A stretch of 64,000 bases of DNA, taken from contig QCXZ01000041.1 of assembly GCA_025024175.1 (NCBI GenBank), positions 8,551,786-8,615,785 on the forward strand. Direction: 5' to 3'. Made by a program: the position numbers and the translations under genes. The notes beneath the pieces are model-generated. The model saw only the letters and a program-made list of their open reading frames with translations, ran no database searches and was not told the DNA's origin. Position 1 is the stretch's first letter. Every line of letters begins with the position of its first letter. Source of the DNA: Rhyzopertha dominica. Taxonomy: Eukaryota; Arthropoda; Insecta; Coleoptera; Bostrichidae. Positions 35,516 to 47,200 of the stretch are shown here, piece after piece.

Positions 35516-37331
35516 ACAGGTCTACAAAAAAGTTTTTAATACATATAGAGTCCCTATAAAGTAATGGGAAGGGGGGTCATAAAGCACATCATTGAAAAAA
35601 AGTATCACACTTGTACAATTTATTGCTTCTGAAGTGGCAAAAGTGCGATAACAATCTTGGGTCTTGCAAAAAACTTCGGGATAAAAACCATATTCTTTAT
35701 CGCTAAGTAAAGAAAAAGACTCCTGGTGTCTCCAACTTCCTCGTGACTGGTGATAATTTTCATTCACTTTGTTATTTGCAATCGCAATGCCTCAGTTAAC
35801 TGAACATGATGATCGCATCGAAATTTCGATGATGATTGGTTATGGAGATAGAAGGCGAATTTAATCAGAAGTAGTTGCACTCTACAAAGCAATTCATGAA
35901 GATCGTGAACCTATTGCCAGATCAACAGTTATTAAAACATTGCAACGTTTTGACAAAACCGGCGGTGTTAAAAATCGACAAGAACCAGGACATCTAAAGG
36001 TTGCTACTAGTGAGGTAAGTAGCTTGAATGTTATTTTAGATGTGGAAGATAGATGTGCCCAAGTGTTTTGTACAACAGCGTGCTCTCACTCAACATATCA
36101 GCAGAAGATCTGTTTAGAAAATTTCATCCATACAAAATTCACTTATTACAAGAACTGAGCGAAGGTGATTTCTATATGGTGGGAAAGAATTTTGCGAAAC
36201 TGCTATGAACATGATAAATCAACACAGAGACATTTTAAATTGGACTATGTTTTCTGATGAAGCGACTTTTTGCCTGAGGGGTAATGTGAATAGGCATAAT
36301 TGCAGATATTGGTCGGACACAAATCCACATTGGAAGGAACAAGTCCACACAACACCCTCAGAAAGTGAATGTATGGTGTGGTATTATTGGTGAGCACATT
36401 ACTGGGCCTTTTTTCATCGATGGAACTTTGAATGCGGTCAAGTATTTACAGCTCTTGCGCTGAACTTACTCGCCTGTTCCTTAGTCGTGAAAATGCTGCG
36501 CGTCCTTCTGAATAGATATGGTTTCAGGAAAATGGTGCACTTTGCAGTCAACGTTTTTAGATATTTGAATGCGATATTTCCAAACAGATGGATTGGTAGG
36601 CGCGGAACGATAGAATGGCCAGCACGTTCCCCTGATCTGACGCCGCTTGATTTTTTCCTGTGGGGGAATCTGAAAAATCGTATTTATGCTGATCGGCCAC
36701 ATAATGCAGAAGATTTAAAAGGACGAATCAGGGCAGAAATTCTGAACTTACCTCAAAATATGCTACAAAGAACATTAGAAAACTTTTACTCAAGGCTGCA
36801 TTACTGCTTGGAAATAAATAGGGAACATTCTGAGCATCTTCTCTAATGTAAATCTGAAAAAAATACTGCATTTTTCACGGAATCATGTTTTTCTTTCTTA
36901 CATTTGGGGTACCTGATTCACAATAAATTGATCAAACTAGACGAAAATTATCACCAGTCAAAGAAAAATGGTAATACCTGGATTGTTTGTCCATTTAAGC
37001 GACAAGGAAGATTGTGTTCATTCTTTTTGTTCTTTGTCAGGCTCAATTACTGTATTTACACTTTTTTGAACTCAGAAGCAATAAATTGTACAAATGTGAT
37101 ACATTTTTGATATCAGGAAAACATATCCTTTTCCATGGTGTGCTTTTTGACCCCGCTTTCCATAAAAAAAAATGCAACTTGCGCCCATATCTCGGAAACG
37201 AGAAATGACATGGAGTTGAAAAAAATTCAGTAAATGCAATTTAATTACCCATAGACCCATGCGCAATATCAGAAAAATCGGTCGAACAGAAGCTGAAATA
37301 TCCTGCTGTTCCATACTTTGGAGCGAACCTG
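35516..37331 (+). mobile_element. Complete Tc1/mariner-superfamily element, inactive
   Basis: 1816 bp, starting CAGGTCTACAAA and ending TTTGGAGCGAACCTG, flanked on both sides by TA (35514-35515 and 37332-37333), the superfamily's target duplication. Long subterminal inverted repeats share AGCAATAAATTGTACAA, GTGTGATAC and ATGACCCC. The right subterminal zone is about 200 bp longer than the left. It encodes one decayed transposase. A further copy of its end lies at 41674-41795. Confidence 0.9.
35789..36846 (+). pseudogene. Tc1/mariner-superfamily transposase pseudogene
   Basis: The start ATG gives MPQLTEHDDRIEISMMIGYG, the usual N-terminus of this insect transposase group. A stop follows after RRRI, then helix-turn-helix text EPIARSTVIKTLQRFDKTGG and VKNRQEPGHLK. 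The DDE domain shows MFSDEATFCLRGNVNRHNCR (first catalytic Asp) and RYWSDTNPHW. The second position reads WFQENGA instead of WFQQDGA, so that Asp is lost. The C-terminus, in one open frame of 119 codons, has WIGRRGTIEWPARSPDLTPL with the third acidic residue, then FFLWGNLKNRIY and a terminal EHLL. Several frame changes make it inactive. Confidence 0.92.
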
Positions 37332-37333
37332 TA

Positions 37334-37919
37334 TATGTAGTCAAAGACTAGCCTGAATTCCTTTATATCATTGCGCTAGCGATTGGTGTAAAGGACATAT
37401 TGTTTCATGGTCGTCCATCTTCATTCCAGTTTGGTCTAACAAAAAATTTATTCAAACAGCGGCCAAATTCAAACTTAAAAAAGAACTGAAGGGTTTTAGA
37501 TCTAAATCGATGTATTATATTTATATATTTCTTCCGAAATGCTGGTAGATAGCCGGTTGTGGAACTAGACGACTCAGTTGTAGTTTTTTTGATAAGGAGA
37601 AGTTTTTGAGTTACGTCCTCTCAGTTAATATTATTCTGATTAGAGTGACTGGCCGAAGAAGTAGATACTCGAAATGTATCCCCAAGAACGATGAGAACCA
37701 CCTAACTAGACAGCCGCAAGAATAAGTGGAAAATTCCTCACCGCTTTAGATAAAAACGAAACCCCGTGAAGGACAACTCACCCAAACAAGAAAGTCGGAG
37801 GCAATTACTCAGCGGAACCGGCTTCGTCGCTGCCGCCCCCGAAACGATATTTCCGAGGCTCTTCGCCATCAAAATACTGCGTACATAAGTAAATGCGATA
37901 TATAATGCAGATATAATAT
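37334..37919. other. 0.6 kb without a recognisable feature
   Basis: Nothing seen beyond short chance frames. Confidence 0.4.
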
Positions 37920-38420
37920 GTCCCGGGCACATTTATTATTCATTACATGACAGTAGAAGCAGCAACCACTGCAGATATAGCGGACGCCGGAAACGGACAT
38001 GTTGCGTGCGCCACATTAACCAGACGCACCCTAATTGATAGATCTCCACGTGATTCGGGCCGGTGCTATTAACTGCACCGGAGATGGCGTGGGACATGAA
38101 TTATTCATGGTTCGACGTACATGGGTGACACGGCGGGCCGGCGATTTCGTCCCCCGGCACTAACTGAAGACCATAACTTCTTGTTTGATTCCGCTCCAGT
38201 TCGCGACCCCATCAGCAAGACAAATTACGCGTGGACACATCCGGGAAGAAATCTTTCGATAGCGTTTTTTGTAGTGATCCTGTACGATAAAAAAGAACGA
38301 GGCGGACCCCGGTAAGGCCGTCGTCTGGGCCGCATTCCTTATTCATGCGGCCGGATTCCGCAAATTAATTTACGACCGTAAACTGTTTCATCAAGGCTCG
38401 GATCTAACAGAATCATGGCA
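37920..38420. other. G+C-rich island without a gene
   Basis: Among the most G+C-rich parts of the window, with CpG-containing words, TAATT cores, TTATTCATG and a hairpin CCGGTGC...GCACCGG near 38060-38085. The frame at 38121-38315 shows no domain. Possible enhancer or promoter-like DNA. Confidence 0.25.
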
Positions 38421-40224
38421 ACCGTCCGTCTTTTAGATTCGGGCAATAACAATCGATGAAGTTATCCTCCAAAGCCCTAAGATATATCGGTGCTGTGGAC
38501 ACGAAATGACATAAAAATTTAGAGTTTTTATTTTATTGCGGCCCCCTTTCGCTTCTATCTGTAGGTGTTCATAAAAGAGCAAGCAGTGCCGACTAATCAG
38601 TGGAGAAGGGGTAGAGTCCTTCCAAGAACCAGCCACCAAACTTATATAAATGATAGTAACCGAGCGCCAGGTAATTTTTACTGCATACTCCAAAAGTATA
38701 TTAAACCCATCGAATTACCAAACATAGGTTTACCAACATGTCAAATAAAATGATACCAGAGTCTCAATAAGTGTATAATGTATAATAATGTGAAAATTTA
38801 AGCCTGTTGATTGAAGGTAAGTATATACGTACGCAAGAAGAACCACAACAAATCGATTTAAGGTAACTATATATACATATGCAAAAAAGATACCTAATGA
38901 ACCTATCACCATATCTTAGATAACTCAATCACTATAGGTAAGTACGTATTTCTGATGCTATATTGTTTATATTTATCCCTTCACTATTTCAGGCCTTATG
39001 ATTGCGCGCATTCATTTACAAGCCAATAAGAAGATCTACAAGATACAGAATTACGTAAGAAAGCAGTTACGGAAGCCTTCAAAATTGTTTTAAATTAGTT
39101 CTCTCTGAATACAGAAATTTGTACTTACGAAATAGTATGGTAAGTAATCTACGACAATATCTATTGTAAAATGATTACCTAGTAACGAACAACCGATATT
39201 TTAGAACAGCTAACACGTTAATTTTTAATATAAGTTCCAGGTAAACAGCATGCATAAAAAGGTTTACTCATCCGATACCGAATTCGTAGATTCCAACAAG
39301 GACGGAGAGCAACGACGGTCGAGCTCAGCAAAAAGATGCAATCCGTTTCTCGAATGTTCGATCGCCTTAAGAATTAGTAATTGGTCCAAAAATGGAGCAA
39401 ATTCGACCGGCTTCCCGTAATCCAATGGTAATAACCAGGCCTCGAGGATTCGTCGAAGAGATATCATCAGAATTTATGTAATATCGTCAAATAAAAGCCT
39501 ACAATCGAATCTATAAAGCTATTGAAATAAAACACAAGATAATTCATACCTGGGATAGTGGGCGGCTTAACTTTGAATAAGGGTAGCATAAGGTGCTCAC
39601 AACCCTTACAGATCGGCGGAGTATCTTTAGAATTTAGTCACAATTCGTAAATGCGATTTTATGGTAAGGTCAGTGGAAAATCCCCAAATGCATGGGATAA
39701 ATACCATCCAAATTCCAGAATTCCAAAGATCTAAATATTTCAGATCCAACCCAAAAAAGCCAAAAGGACGGTATATCACTCGCAGGCAGCTTAAAATCCT
39801 GGATATCCCAGAAAATGCTAAAATGAGTAGCTGAAAATCTGCACTACGCCACTACACCAACGTTCCGCTATAAGATACTCTCTATCAATCGCAACCTTTG
39901 GAAAGTACCTAAGAGTCGAAGAGGGGACTCAAGACAAGTACATGCAGATAGGCCACCTAATTTACAAATCAAATAAAATATTGATGCCGACCCACAACAA
40001 GAAATAATTAAATTAAGAATAAATCATAGTAAAATAATCAGCCAATTATTGCTAATTATAAAATATCCCACAAAAAGGAAAGTAAACTATAATTACATTA
40101 CTGTGTATTTTAGATTCTAACAATGTCTTTACCACACTTACATATTATAACAAATTAGACAACGATGTCTTCTCAGTTAGACATAACACTTAGGCCCCCT
40201 GGTTAATACGCGGTCAACGGGCAA
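38421..40224. other. 1.8 kb without a recognisable gene
   Basis: Several GGTAAGTA-type words (38816, 38935, 39140) resemble splice donors, without matching exons. Nothing else found. Confidence 0.4.
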
Positions 40225-41129
40225 TTGTCATGGAAACGGTTCTTTTTAAGCGTTCTTCATTGGTGCTGCATATGGCAACGAGCCCTTAACGATACAAAGC
40301 TATTACCTGTATATTTAGTTAATAACCCTGGAGTATTCATTGACACCGACTTAAAATTTACATCACATGTCAATTATATTGTTAGAAGATCCATATCAAG
40401 TTTGAAGTTTTTATATAACAGTCGCAATATATTGAACTTCCAGTCTAAGGTTACCTTTCTTTAGTTTTGTCGTTTCTAAACTACTGTGATGATGCATATG
40501 GACCTGCGCTGACTCAATATGATAGTCAACGTTTACAGCCCTTGCAAAACTCTTGCGTTAGGTTTGTCTATGGTCTGCGACGGCGAGATCATGTTTCGGG
40601 GAAGATAAAGGAACTGGGTTGATTAAATACGAGGGAACGTAGGTTTCTTCATATTGCAATATATGTCTTAAACTACTAAAAAAGAAAGAACCGCTATACC
40701 TTATAAAAAGAATTATAAAAAGATCCCAAATAGATGATCTAAACATAAGGCCCATTAACGTGGCTTCTGTCCCGCAACATAGAACTATACAATTTCAAAA
40801 TTGTTTTCTTTTATGTTGCCCCTAAAATTATAAATCTATTACATCAGTATAATATAAACTCGTTACGCTATGTTCGTGAGCTTTTGCTCGGTGGTCAATA
40901 CAACCTCAAACCTTATTATATCTATTACTTAAGTTATTTATTTGTTAGCACCAACTGTTTCTTGTTGTTTTTTCAAGTATCTAATACTCTGTAAGAAAAG
41001 TGCTGACGGATTCTTTATCCCTCAGCTCTGATTGCAACCATTTCTGCATCTAAATATATACATATTTTTCCTGTTCTGTTTACAATTTTTGTATGTATGC
41101 AGAATAAATACATTTATTATTATTATTAT
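40225..41129 (+). pseudogene. LINE reverse-transcriptase C-terminus with (ATT)n tail
   Basis: The first frame reads NPGVFIDTDLKFTSHVNYIV and SSLKFLYNSRNILNFQSK, the standard post-catalytic region of a jockey/CR1-type LINE. Frame-shifted continuation gives NYCDDAYGPALTQYDSQRL, QNSCVRFVYGLRRRDHVSGK and, near the end, NSLRYVRELLLGGQYN. The 3' UTR ends in AATAAATACATTTATTATTATT, a polyadenylation signal followed by (ATT)n at about 41110-41129. The stops show an older insertion than the LINE at 24.4-25.1 kb, with the same type of tail. Confidence 0.9.
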
Positions 41130-41673
41130 AAAGATGCGAGGAGCGTCTGGATTACAATTGCAGATTTATCGTTTTGAGCTGCTTGTCGAGTATTGTTTGA
41201 CACCAAGTACTCTATAGATCCATCTGCAGCTGGTAGTATTGTAATATAAACTTTATTTTGTTTAGAAAGTCAGATGCGCTTGAGATTGGGAAGAAAAAAT
41301 TATTGCTGCATGTTCCTTTGACAAATGACGTCAAGTCTGCCCTTTCCCTTACTTTGTGCTTCTTTGTTTGTCAGCTACCTACGTGGAATATATGCATTTT
41401 TGTAGACCTTCAAAAACCAGAGTGTCATTTTAACACCATTATAATATGCACTAAAGTACCACTTTCTGTCCTCCGGAAATTACACTTGCCGACAAAAATT
41501 ACTTTTAACGTAACATAAAGCTGGATAGCATATTGTAGTAGAATGAACATACCTACACCTGAATATGACAAAAAAGTTTGTACACGTAAGGTTTTCTTGT
41601 AACATTAGACAAATTGCCTGTTCTATACAAGCTCAAATTATTGAAAAAAAAAACGATTTCACAAGCTTTTATA
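41130..41673. other. 0.5 kb between LINE tail and transposon end
   Basis: No feature recognised. The short frame at 41258-41518 has no domain. Confidence 0.35.
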
Positions 41674-41795
41674 CAGTGTCGCTACAAAGTATGGAACCAG
41701 TAGGATATTTCAGGTTCTGTTCGACCGATTTTTCTGAAATTGTGCATGGGCCTATAGGTAATAAATATGCATTTTCTGAATTCTTCAGGGATTTG
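41674..41795. repeat. Isolated end of the 35.5-37.3 kb transposon family
   Basis: CAGTGTCGCTACAAAGTATG, preceded by TA, and GTTCTGTTCGACCGATTTTT match the reverse complement of the right end of that element (37200-37331). Only one end is present: either a solo terminus or a deleted copy. Confidence 0.85.
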
Positions 41796-42235
41796 TAGAT
41801 AAACATACGTTTACTACATAACAATCAACTTCTGCCATATGTTAAACTAATTGAGAAAAGTATTGTTTCAAGACTTCTGCACAAAGTTATTGTATATTAA
41901 CAGAAATATGTCAATGAAATAAATATTACGAGCTTCAAAACTGAATTATGCACACTTCCACTGATAGAATCCATTTGGTTGCTTTGTAAATCGACAATTT
42001 AAAGCTGTTTTGATTCACTTTTGAAGACTGGTCAGCTTTTCAGATTATTTGATCACTGTGTGTAATTACCAAAGTTTCCTGTAGGTGCTAGATCAATTAG
42101 TTAAGGTATTTTACAAAAGACTTCCTAATAGGAGATTAAGCTTAATGTTATAATATAAACAATCCCTTTTAGGTTACGATTATTTTAAAATGTAGACGGA
42201 TATAGTACGCACAAATATAACTATAAGAGAGCAAG
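41796..42235. other. Short unannotated gap
   Basis: Nothing recognised. Confidence 0.3.
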
Positions 42236-42500
42236 GGAGGCCGACTCACCTTTTAGGAGAAGAAGTTAAAAAAACAGCCAAAACACACTAAAAAAGCACA
42301 AAATAACGGATATGGAAGAATTAAAGGAGATGATGACACAATTAATGGCAGAGTTTAAAGAAGTGAGAAAATCGAACGAAGAATACAAGGGGTAAGCAAG
42401 AGAATTCAGGCGGGAAGATGAGGAGCTAACAGCAGAAGTAAGATTGATTAAGGAAAAGGTGAAAGAGCTGGAAAATCTGGAATGGATGTCGAAATAAACA
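42236..42500 (+). pseudogene. LINE 5' coding fragment, coiled coil
   Basis: From ATG at 42312 the frame reads MEELKEMMTQLMAEFKEVRK SNEEYKG in two parts around a stop at 42393, then RREDEELTAEVRLIKEKVKE. The heptad pattern and Lys/Glu bias fit the N-terminal coiled coil found in the first open frame of some insect LINEs. A mirrored Ser-rich frame exists on the other strand and is a shadow. A generic host coiled coil cannot be excluded, but no adjoining exon is seen. Confidence 0.5.
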
Positions 42501-43739
42501 TGAAAGGAACTGTAAGAAGGACAATATTGTTGTATCATATTTTATACATACAGGTACTGATTGTAAAAATTAATTANCAACACTTGGAGATGTAGGTTTT
42601 ATTTACTTGCAAATATGTGAGGGAGTTCCCTTTTTTAATAACAGCAGTTTCTCCTGAGCACAACTTAATGGCTTTATCTTTTACACAACTTAAAGCGCTT
42701 TCGCTTGATTTAGCCCTGTTTGCTGGTCTTGCTTTTATGTCGGCGTCCGCTCCTCATTTATTGAACAAACCCTGAAAATTGAACTTTGAGTTACAGATAT
42801 TATGTCGTGGCGACGAGCAACGATACTACGTATATGACGCTTAACAATTGTATTTCTCGTGCAAGGCTATCTTTCATAATTTATCGGAATGTGCTTCCAC
42901 AAAATGCAGCTTAATCGTTAAGAATGTATACGCGTCGTCAAGATAAATACACCAAATACGTATTTACTGAGCTGGTAGAAGAGAAGAAAAAAAGACAGCT
43001 ACAAAGCTCAATACATGAATGTTTAGCTAGGTTTTAAACCAAAAGAACAGTGATGCCCGACAGCGGTACGTGACCTCACAATAAATGGCATGATTTCATA
43101 AAATAGTTGATTTTGCAAATATTTTAATTATCATTATTTGTATAATGCTCAGAGACCGCGGTTGATAATAAATACCCGAACTAGTTATTATGATTTTTCT
43201 CTGTTTTATAGGAGGATTATGGTAACTATTGGAGTAATTGGTATCAATGATATTTCAATATCCCCAACGGAATAAATGTACCTGCAATTACAGCAGGGTG
43301 CTGTTTAAAAAAATTAAACTTTTTAGTTGACTACATTGATTCATTTCGATACTTATATATCTTCAGTCCTTCTACAAGTTTTTCGATATAACTGATTGAC
43401 ACTGCGTAGTCTAATTAATAAAACAAAATAATAGCATTCCTAGTACTTGTATTTTAAATTAAAATGCAATATCCTTAAAATCATTGGGCGGTCGCGGAGG
43501 TTGATACGCAGTTTATAATGTTTGCTTACCTGTATTGAAATCCAATACGTACCTTCCGCAGCACGTCATTAGCATTAACAATATCCCATCATAATAACGT
43601 CGGAATCCTATACAGCTATGGAATTATTTGCAGTGAAACGTATACAATAGAGCTCGACACAAGCCACAACCCATTAATGACATTAAACTGTAACTGCAAC
43701 GAAAATTGAATTTTAATTGTATATTAATTATCTGATGTA
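42501..43739. other. 1.2 kb without a recognisable gene
   Basis: No frame with a domain; one N at 42577. Confidence 0.35.
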
Positions 43740-44110
43740 CATAGAGAATCTTGTGCACAATACTTTATATTATTACTCAACAAATGTGCAGCACCAGAGG
43801 TAAATGCGGCAGCCGTATGTTATTTCGCTCCAACCCGTCCGCATTGCATACATTTGCGAAGGGTCAGCAGAATCACTTACTACATTGCCTCCGTAAAACA
43901 ATTGCCGGCGAGAGNGAAAATATTTATCAAAGGACTAACACTTTAGGGCCCACTTAGTGGTTCTTTGAAAGCCGTCGCGATTATGCCGTAATAAAGGGGC
44001 TTTAGAAATCATTACGACGGATTTAGCCAGATCTATACCGTGCGAAACTTGTAAATCCTCTGGGACCATTAGGTGTATTTACGTGCGCGGTGACTGCGAA
44101 CGAGGTTTTT
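43740..44110. other. G+C-richer island
   Basis: Composition rises and a 68-codon frame with an N is present (43751-43957) without a domain. Function unknown. Confidence 0.2.
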
Positions 44111-44832
44111 TAGGATGCTGCTCCAAATGGGCGGTATAATAACCAAGAGTTCTGTGGCAACATGTAATTAATACACATTATTTTCTGTTGGGAAACTGTA
44201 CTTCATTTGTGGTAAATATGTTGGGTAAGAAATAATGTTAACTGCCGGTACAGAATCTAATAATCGTATTCTCAGCATTTTAGCAATATATAAGGTGGCG
44301 GTAGTTTTAATCTTTTATGATAGGCTTTGAATGAGACAGGACCAGTGATAGCACAAAAGTAGTCTCTCAGGGAGCATTTTTTTTCTTTAATTTAACCAAA
44401 GAAACTGTGTCGTTTACAAAGCAAAACAAAGACACCCAAAAGTTACACTTGACCATTTATGTTAACTAAAAAGATCAAGAGCCCAAGTACACTCTCTTGC
44501 GACACTATTAAGACACCATTTATTTTTATTCGCTATTGCTTGCTCGAAATATTGCTATTAACTTGCTGTCATTCAACTTCAACTTCACTCATATTTAACG
44601 ATCTATCGTTTTCGAAGCTCTGAAGTTGCCTATTTCTGTTGTTGGTTGAGATTCAATAATGTCCTTCAGAATTTTTGTTTTCACCGCCCATAAGGCATCT
44701 CAGTGGTAATGCAATGTTTTCTTCGCTGGTAAACTAGTTTGGCCTCAATGCATTTCTTTTGATAAAGTCGTGATTCGATGGTAATGTGAATTGTAAAATA
44801 CTCTCATATCTCATAACTGCTTTTGTGCTAAC
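44111..44832. other. 0.7 kb left of the candidate hAT element
   Basis: Nothing recognised. Confidence 0.35.
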
Positions 44833-45096
44833 AAGGGCCGGCCCTGATAAAAACGGGGCCTATGCAAGTCATACTTTAGCGGAACATTTACAACAAAGCG
44901 ATAAATGCACTTTACAATTTTATTGTTTGTCACATTACAAAATTTAATATTAGTGGTAAGAAATTAATCATGAAAGTAACGCTTTCAAAGAAAATTACTG
45001 CTGTTTCTTTTCGATTTCACTTTCTCCTCAATTTTTCAGAACTACACTTATAAGAGTGTAAGGGTAGTGTAGTTATAAAAAAAGAACATCTTTATT

Positions 45097-45352
45097 TCAA
45101 ATTTTATTGTTGGTGAACATGTTAGATAGGTCTTCTAAATTCGCGGCGTCAAAGATCTGGAAAACACAGAAACGATGGCTTTGTCTCTTAAAAGTTTTTA
45201 TTGGAGACTTTTTGTTGTCCTGGGCGATGGGAATCTTCTGAACGGTGAAATTCACGAACAGCAGTGGCTTGGTTTCTGAACGGAAGGCTATTGTTATATC
45301 GGTGTAGTTCATCCATCGTGAATCAAAGTTGTATTTGATATATAGTGATCTA
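45097..45352 (-). pseudogene. Exon-like C-terminal coding segment, unrecognised
   Basis: After a good acceptor (CCTGTCTTGTAG) the minus frame reads SLYIKYNFDSRWMNYTDITI, AFRSETKPLLFVNFTVQKIP, then CVFQIFDAANLEDLSNMF and a stop. Composition is protein-like, unlike chance A+T-rich DNA. I cannot assign a family. It is probably a terminal exon of a host gene or gene copy, about 85 codons. It lies in the candidate hAT element. Confidence 0.35.
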
Positions 45353-45439
45353 CAAGACAGGTTATCCTGGATTCAATAAACATATAGCCATAGCGGTCGT
45401 AGTGATTGGTAAAGTCATCTGACTAGTTCTAGACCAAAA

Positions 45440-45765
45440 CTCGACCTTTGTCGTCTTGGACGGAATTACGGCATTCGGCGACCATCAACCACGGTGCTTT
45501 CTCCTAATAAGGTAAGGGAATCTGTGGTATGTCGGAAATTATACCTAAGATTTGCCAATAACCGTTTCTTCATAGACATCCCTTTCATTTAGGCTCTTTT
45601 TTACTTCATCCTTGGCCCGGCCGAGATATTGGTGCGTCCTTCCTTTAGAGACGTCACCACATACGTCATCACACCCCTGCGTCATTGGACGTATCAGCAG
45701 TCATCAGCTTCCCGTCGGATAAACATAGGGCATCGAAGATCACTGGCGAAGGGAACCTGAAAGGA
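45440..45765 (-). pseudogene. Exon-like coding segments, unrecognised
   Basis: After an acceptor (CTCCTTTCAG) near 45760 the minus frame gives FPSPVIFDALCLSDGKLMTA. A different frame then gives GRTHQYLGRAKDEVKKSLNE and RDVYEETVIGKS. After another acceptor-like TTACCTTATTAG comes KAPWLMVAECRNSVQDDKGR. The pieces look like exons, but stops and frame changes lie between them. Either small introns or decay explain this. Confidence 0.3.
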
Positions 45766-46084
45766 GCATGACGATGAGTACCTAGAATATAACACATTTC
45801 CGGTTGTTAGGTATAAACTAAATAACATACTTACCTGGATTAGTTTCATTTAATCGGTACTGTTATCGGTTTAGTATCCACCGACGTACTTACGCGTTAG
45901 TATTAGTATTCCCCGATATATAGAGCTATATTGCACAATATCAGGTTGACTTGTATTTGAGGACACCAGTGTGCACTCGTTAGGGGTAATTTACGTTATA
46001 ATTCACTTGTCATAGTCACCATCACTTTATTTATAGTCACATTCACTTGTAGAGAGTTGTTTTAATATAAAAGTGAGGACGTTC

Positions 46085-46243
46085 TACATCTTGAGTTTTT
46101 CTTTTCAACGTGTAATGTTAGAAGTTTATCACTCACTATTGTATCACTGAACCCCACCGTCTCCACTGAGTTAGCAGTGTCCCAGACGGGAGGCATTTTA
46201 AAAATTTGTGTGACGGTTCGCGTTGCTGACTCCCCGTCTAAAC
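46085..46243 (-). other. Exon-like open segment, unrecognised
   Basis: Minus frame DGESATRTVTQIFKMPPVWD, then SVETVGFSDTIVSDKLLTLH. It could be a further upstream exon of the same unknown gene copy. No domain recognised. Confidence 0.25.
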
Positions 46244-46464
46244 GTTGTAATAATAATAATAAAGGTGACATTTAGAGTAAACCCCTTACAAGGACTTCCT
46301 ACATCTCTTCCAATCATCTTGAAAAATAGTCGGAATACAATATTTGCTAGAAACTATATGCTATAAGAAATATAGAAATAATACTGTATGAGTAACAAAA
46401 TGAACAATGTAAACAAAGATTCTGACACCTCAGGACACCAGCAAATACGAGGCATGCTTTTTTT

Positions 46465-46720
46465 AAGTAAGTAAGTAAGTAAGTACCGTTTTGAAATTCC
46501 TCCGCTGCGGCGCTGTGGTTAATGTTCTGCGCATGGACACTGTGTTGGGAAGCCACGGACGCCATTACTTCAACAATAGTCTGTGTTTACGTTGTTTTGT
46601 GCGATACCGACTGAAAATTCCGACGATTGTGAAACACGCGTCGTTATTCGCTTCCTTAGAACATTAAAAACAGCTCCGCAGCGGCGGAATTTCAAAACGG
46701 TACTTACTTACCTACTTACT
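46465..46720. repeat. 256-bp inverted-repeat element (MITE-like)
   Basis: Inverted arms of about 45-50 bp: AAGTAAGTAAGTACCG with TTTTGAAATTCC at 46465-46510, and GGAATTTCAAAACGG with TACTTACTTACC at 46685-46720. The ends are short AAGT tandem repeats. No frame inside. A miniature transposon, nested in the candidate hAT element, is the simplest reading. Confidence 0.75.
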
Positions 46721-47200
46721 CGTATAATGAGACGTTAGAAACTGCGTAAGTTGTTTTACTTGGAAGAACTAAACAAAATACGCCCAAAGATAATGAGCTG
46801 TTACAAGTCATAATTCCACAACTGTGCACTGCACCCTGTAGTTCTCTAGTTAAGGTGAAATGGTGAAGATGGAGATAGAATTGTACCCATTTCTGAAAAC
46901 ATGCAATCCATACGAGCTCTCGGAAACGCTAATAGGCAATGTAAATGTACATCATTCTCACCGAGATTTATTGCTTGACAAAAGAGGGCACAAAGATGTT
47001 TAAAGCGCACGATATATGTAAGCAGGGTGCGGGCGGCACACAACCCTACCTCTCCTCCACTGCTCTGGGTATAGCTAGCGTTTTGTTTTTTGTTGTCCGA
47101 TGCAAGTTTATTTCATTGTTTACTATAACATATGAATTATAATCAGTGGTCAGCAGTCATCCGAGAACATGTATATTGCACCTGCCTCAGGCCGACCCTG

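Larger units (their letters stand above)
44833..47200. mobile_element. Candidate non-autonomous hAT element carrying exon-like DNA
   Basis: The left end AAGGGCCGGCC and the reversed right end CAGGGTCGGCC are short inverted repeats of hAT type. The 8-bp flanks gtgctaac (44825-44832) and gttctaac (47201-47208) match at 7 of 8 bases, as expected of an old hAT target duplication. No hAT transposase is recognisable. Inside are minus-strand coding-like pieces with plausible splice sites and a 256-bp inverted repeat. If the boundaries are right, this resembles an element that captured host sequence. Confidence 0.5.

Noticed and set aside
42266..42538. Ser/Phe-rich minus frame of 90 codons
   Set aside because: Antisense of the Lys/Glu-rich coiled-coil segment.
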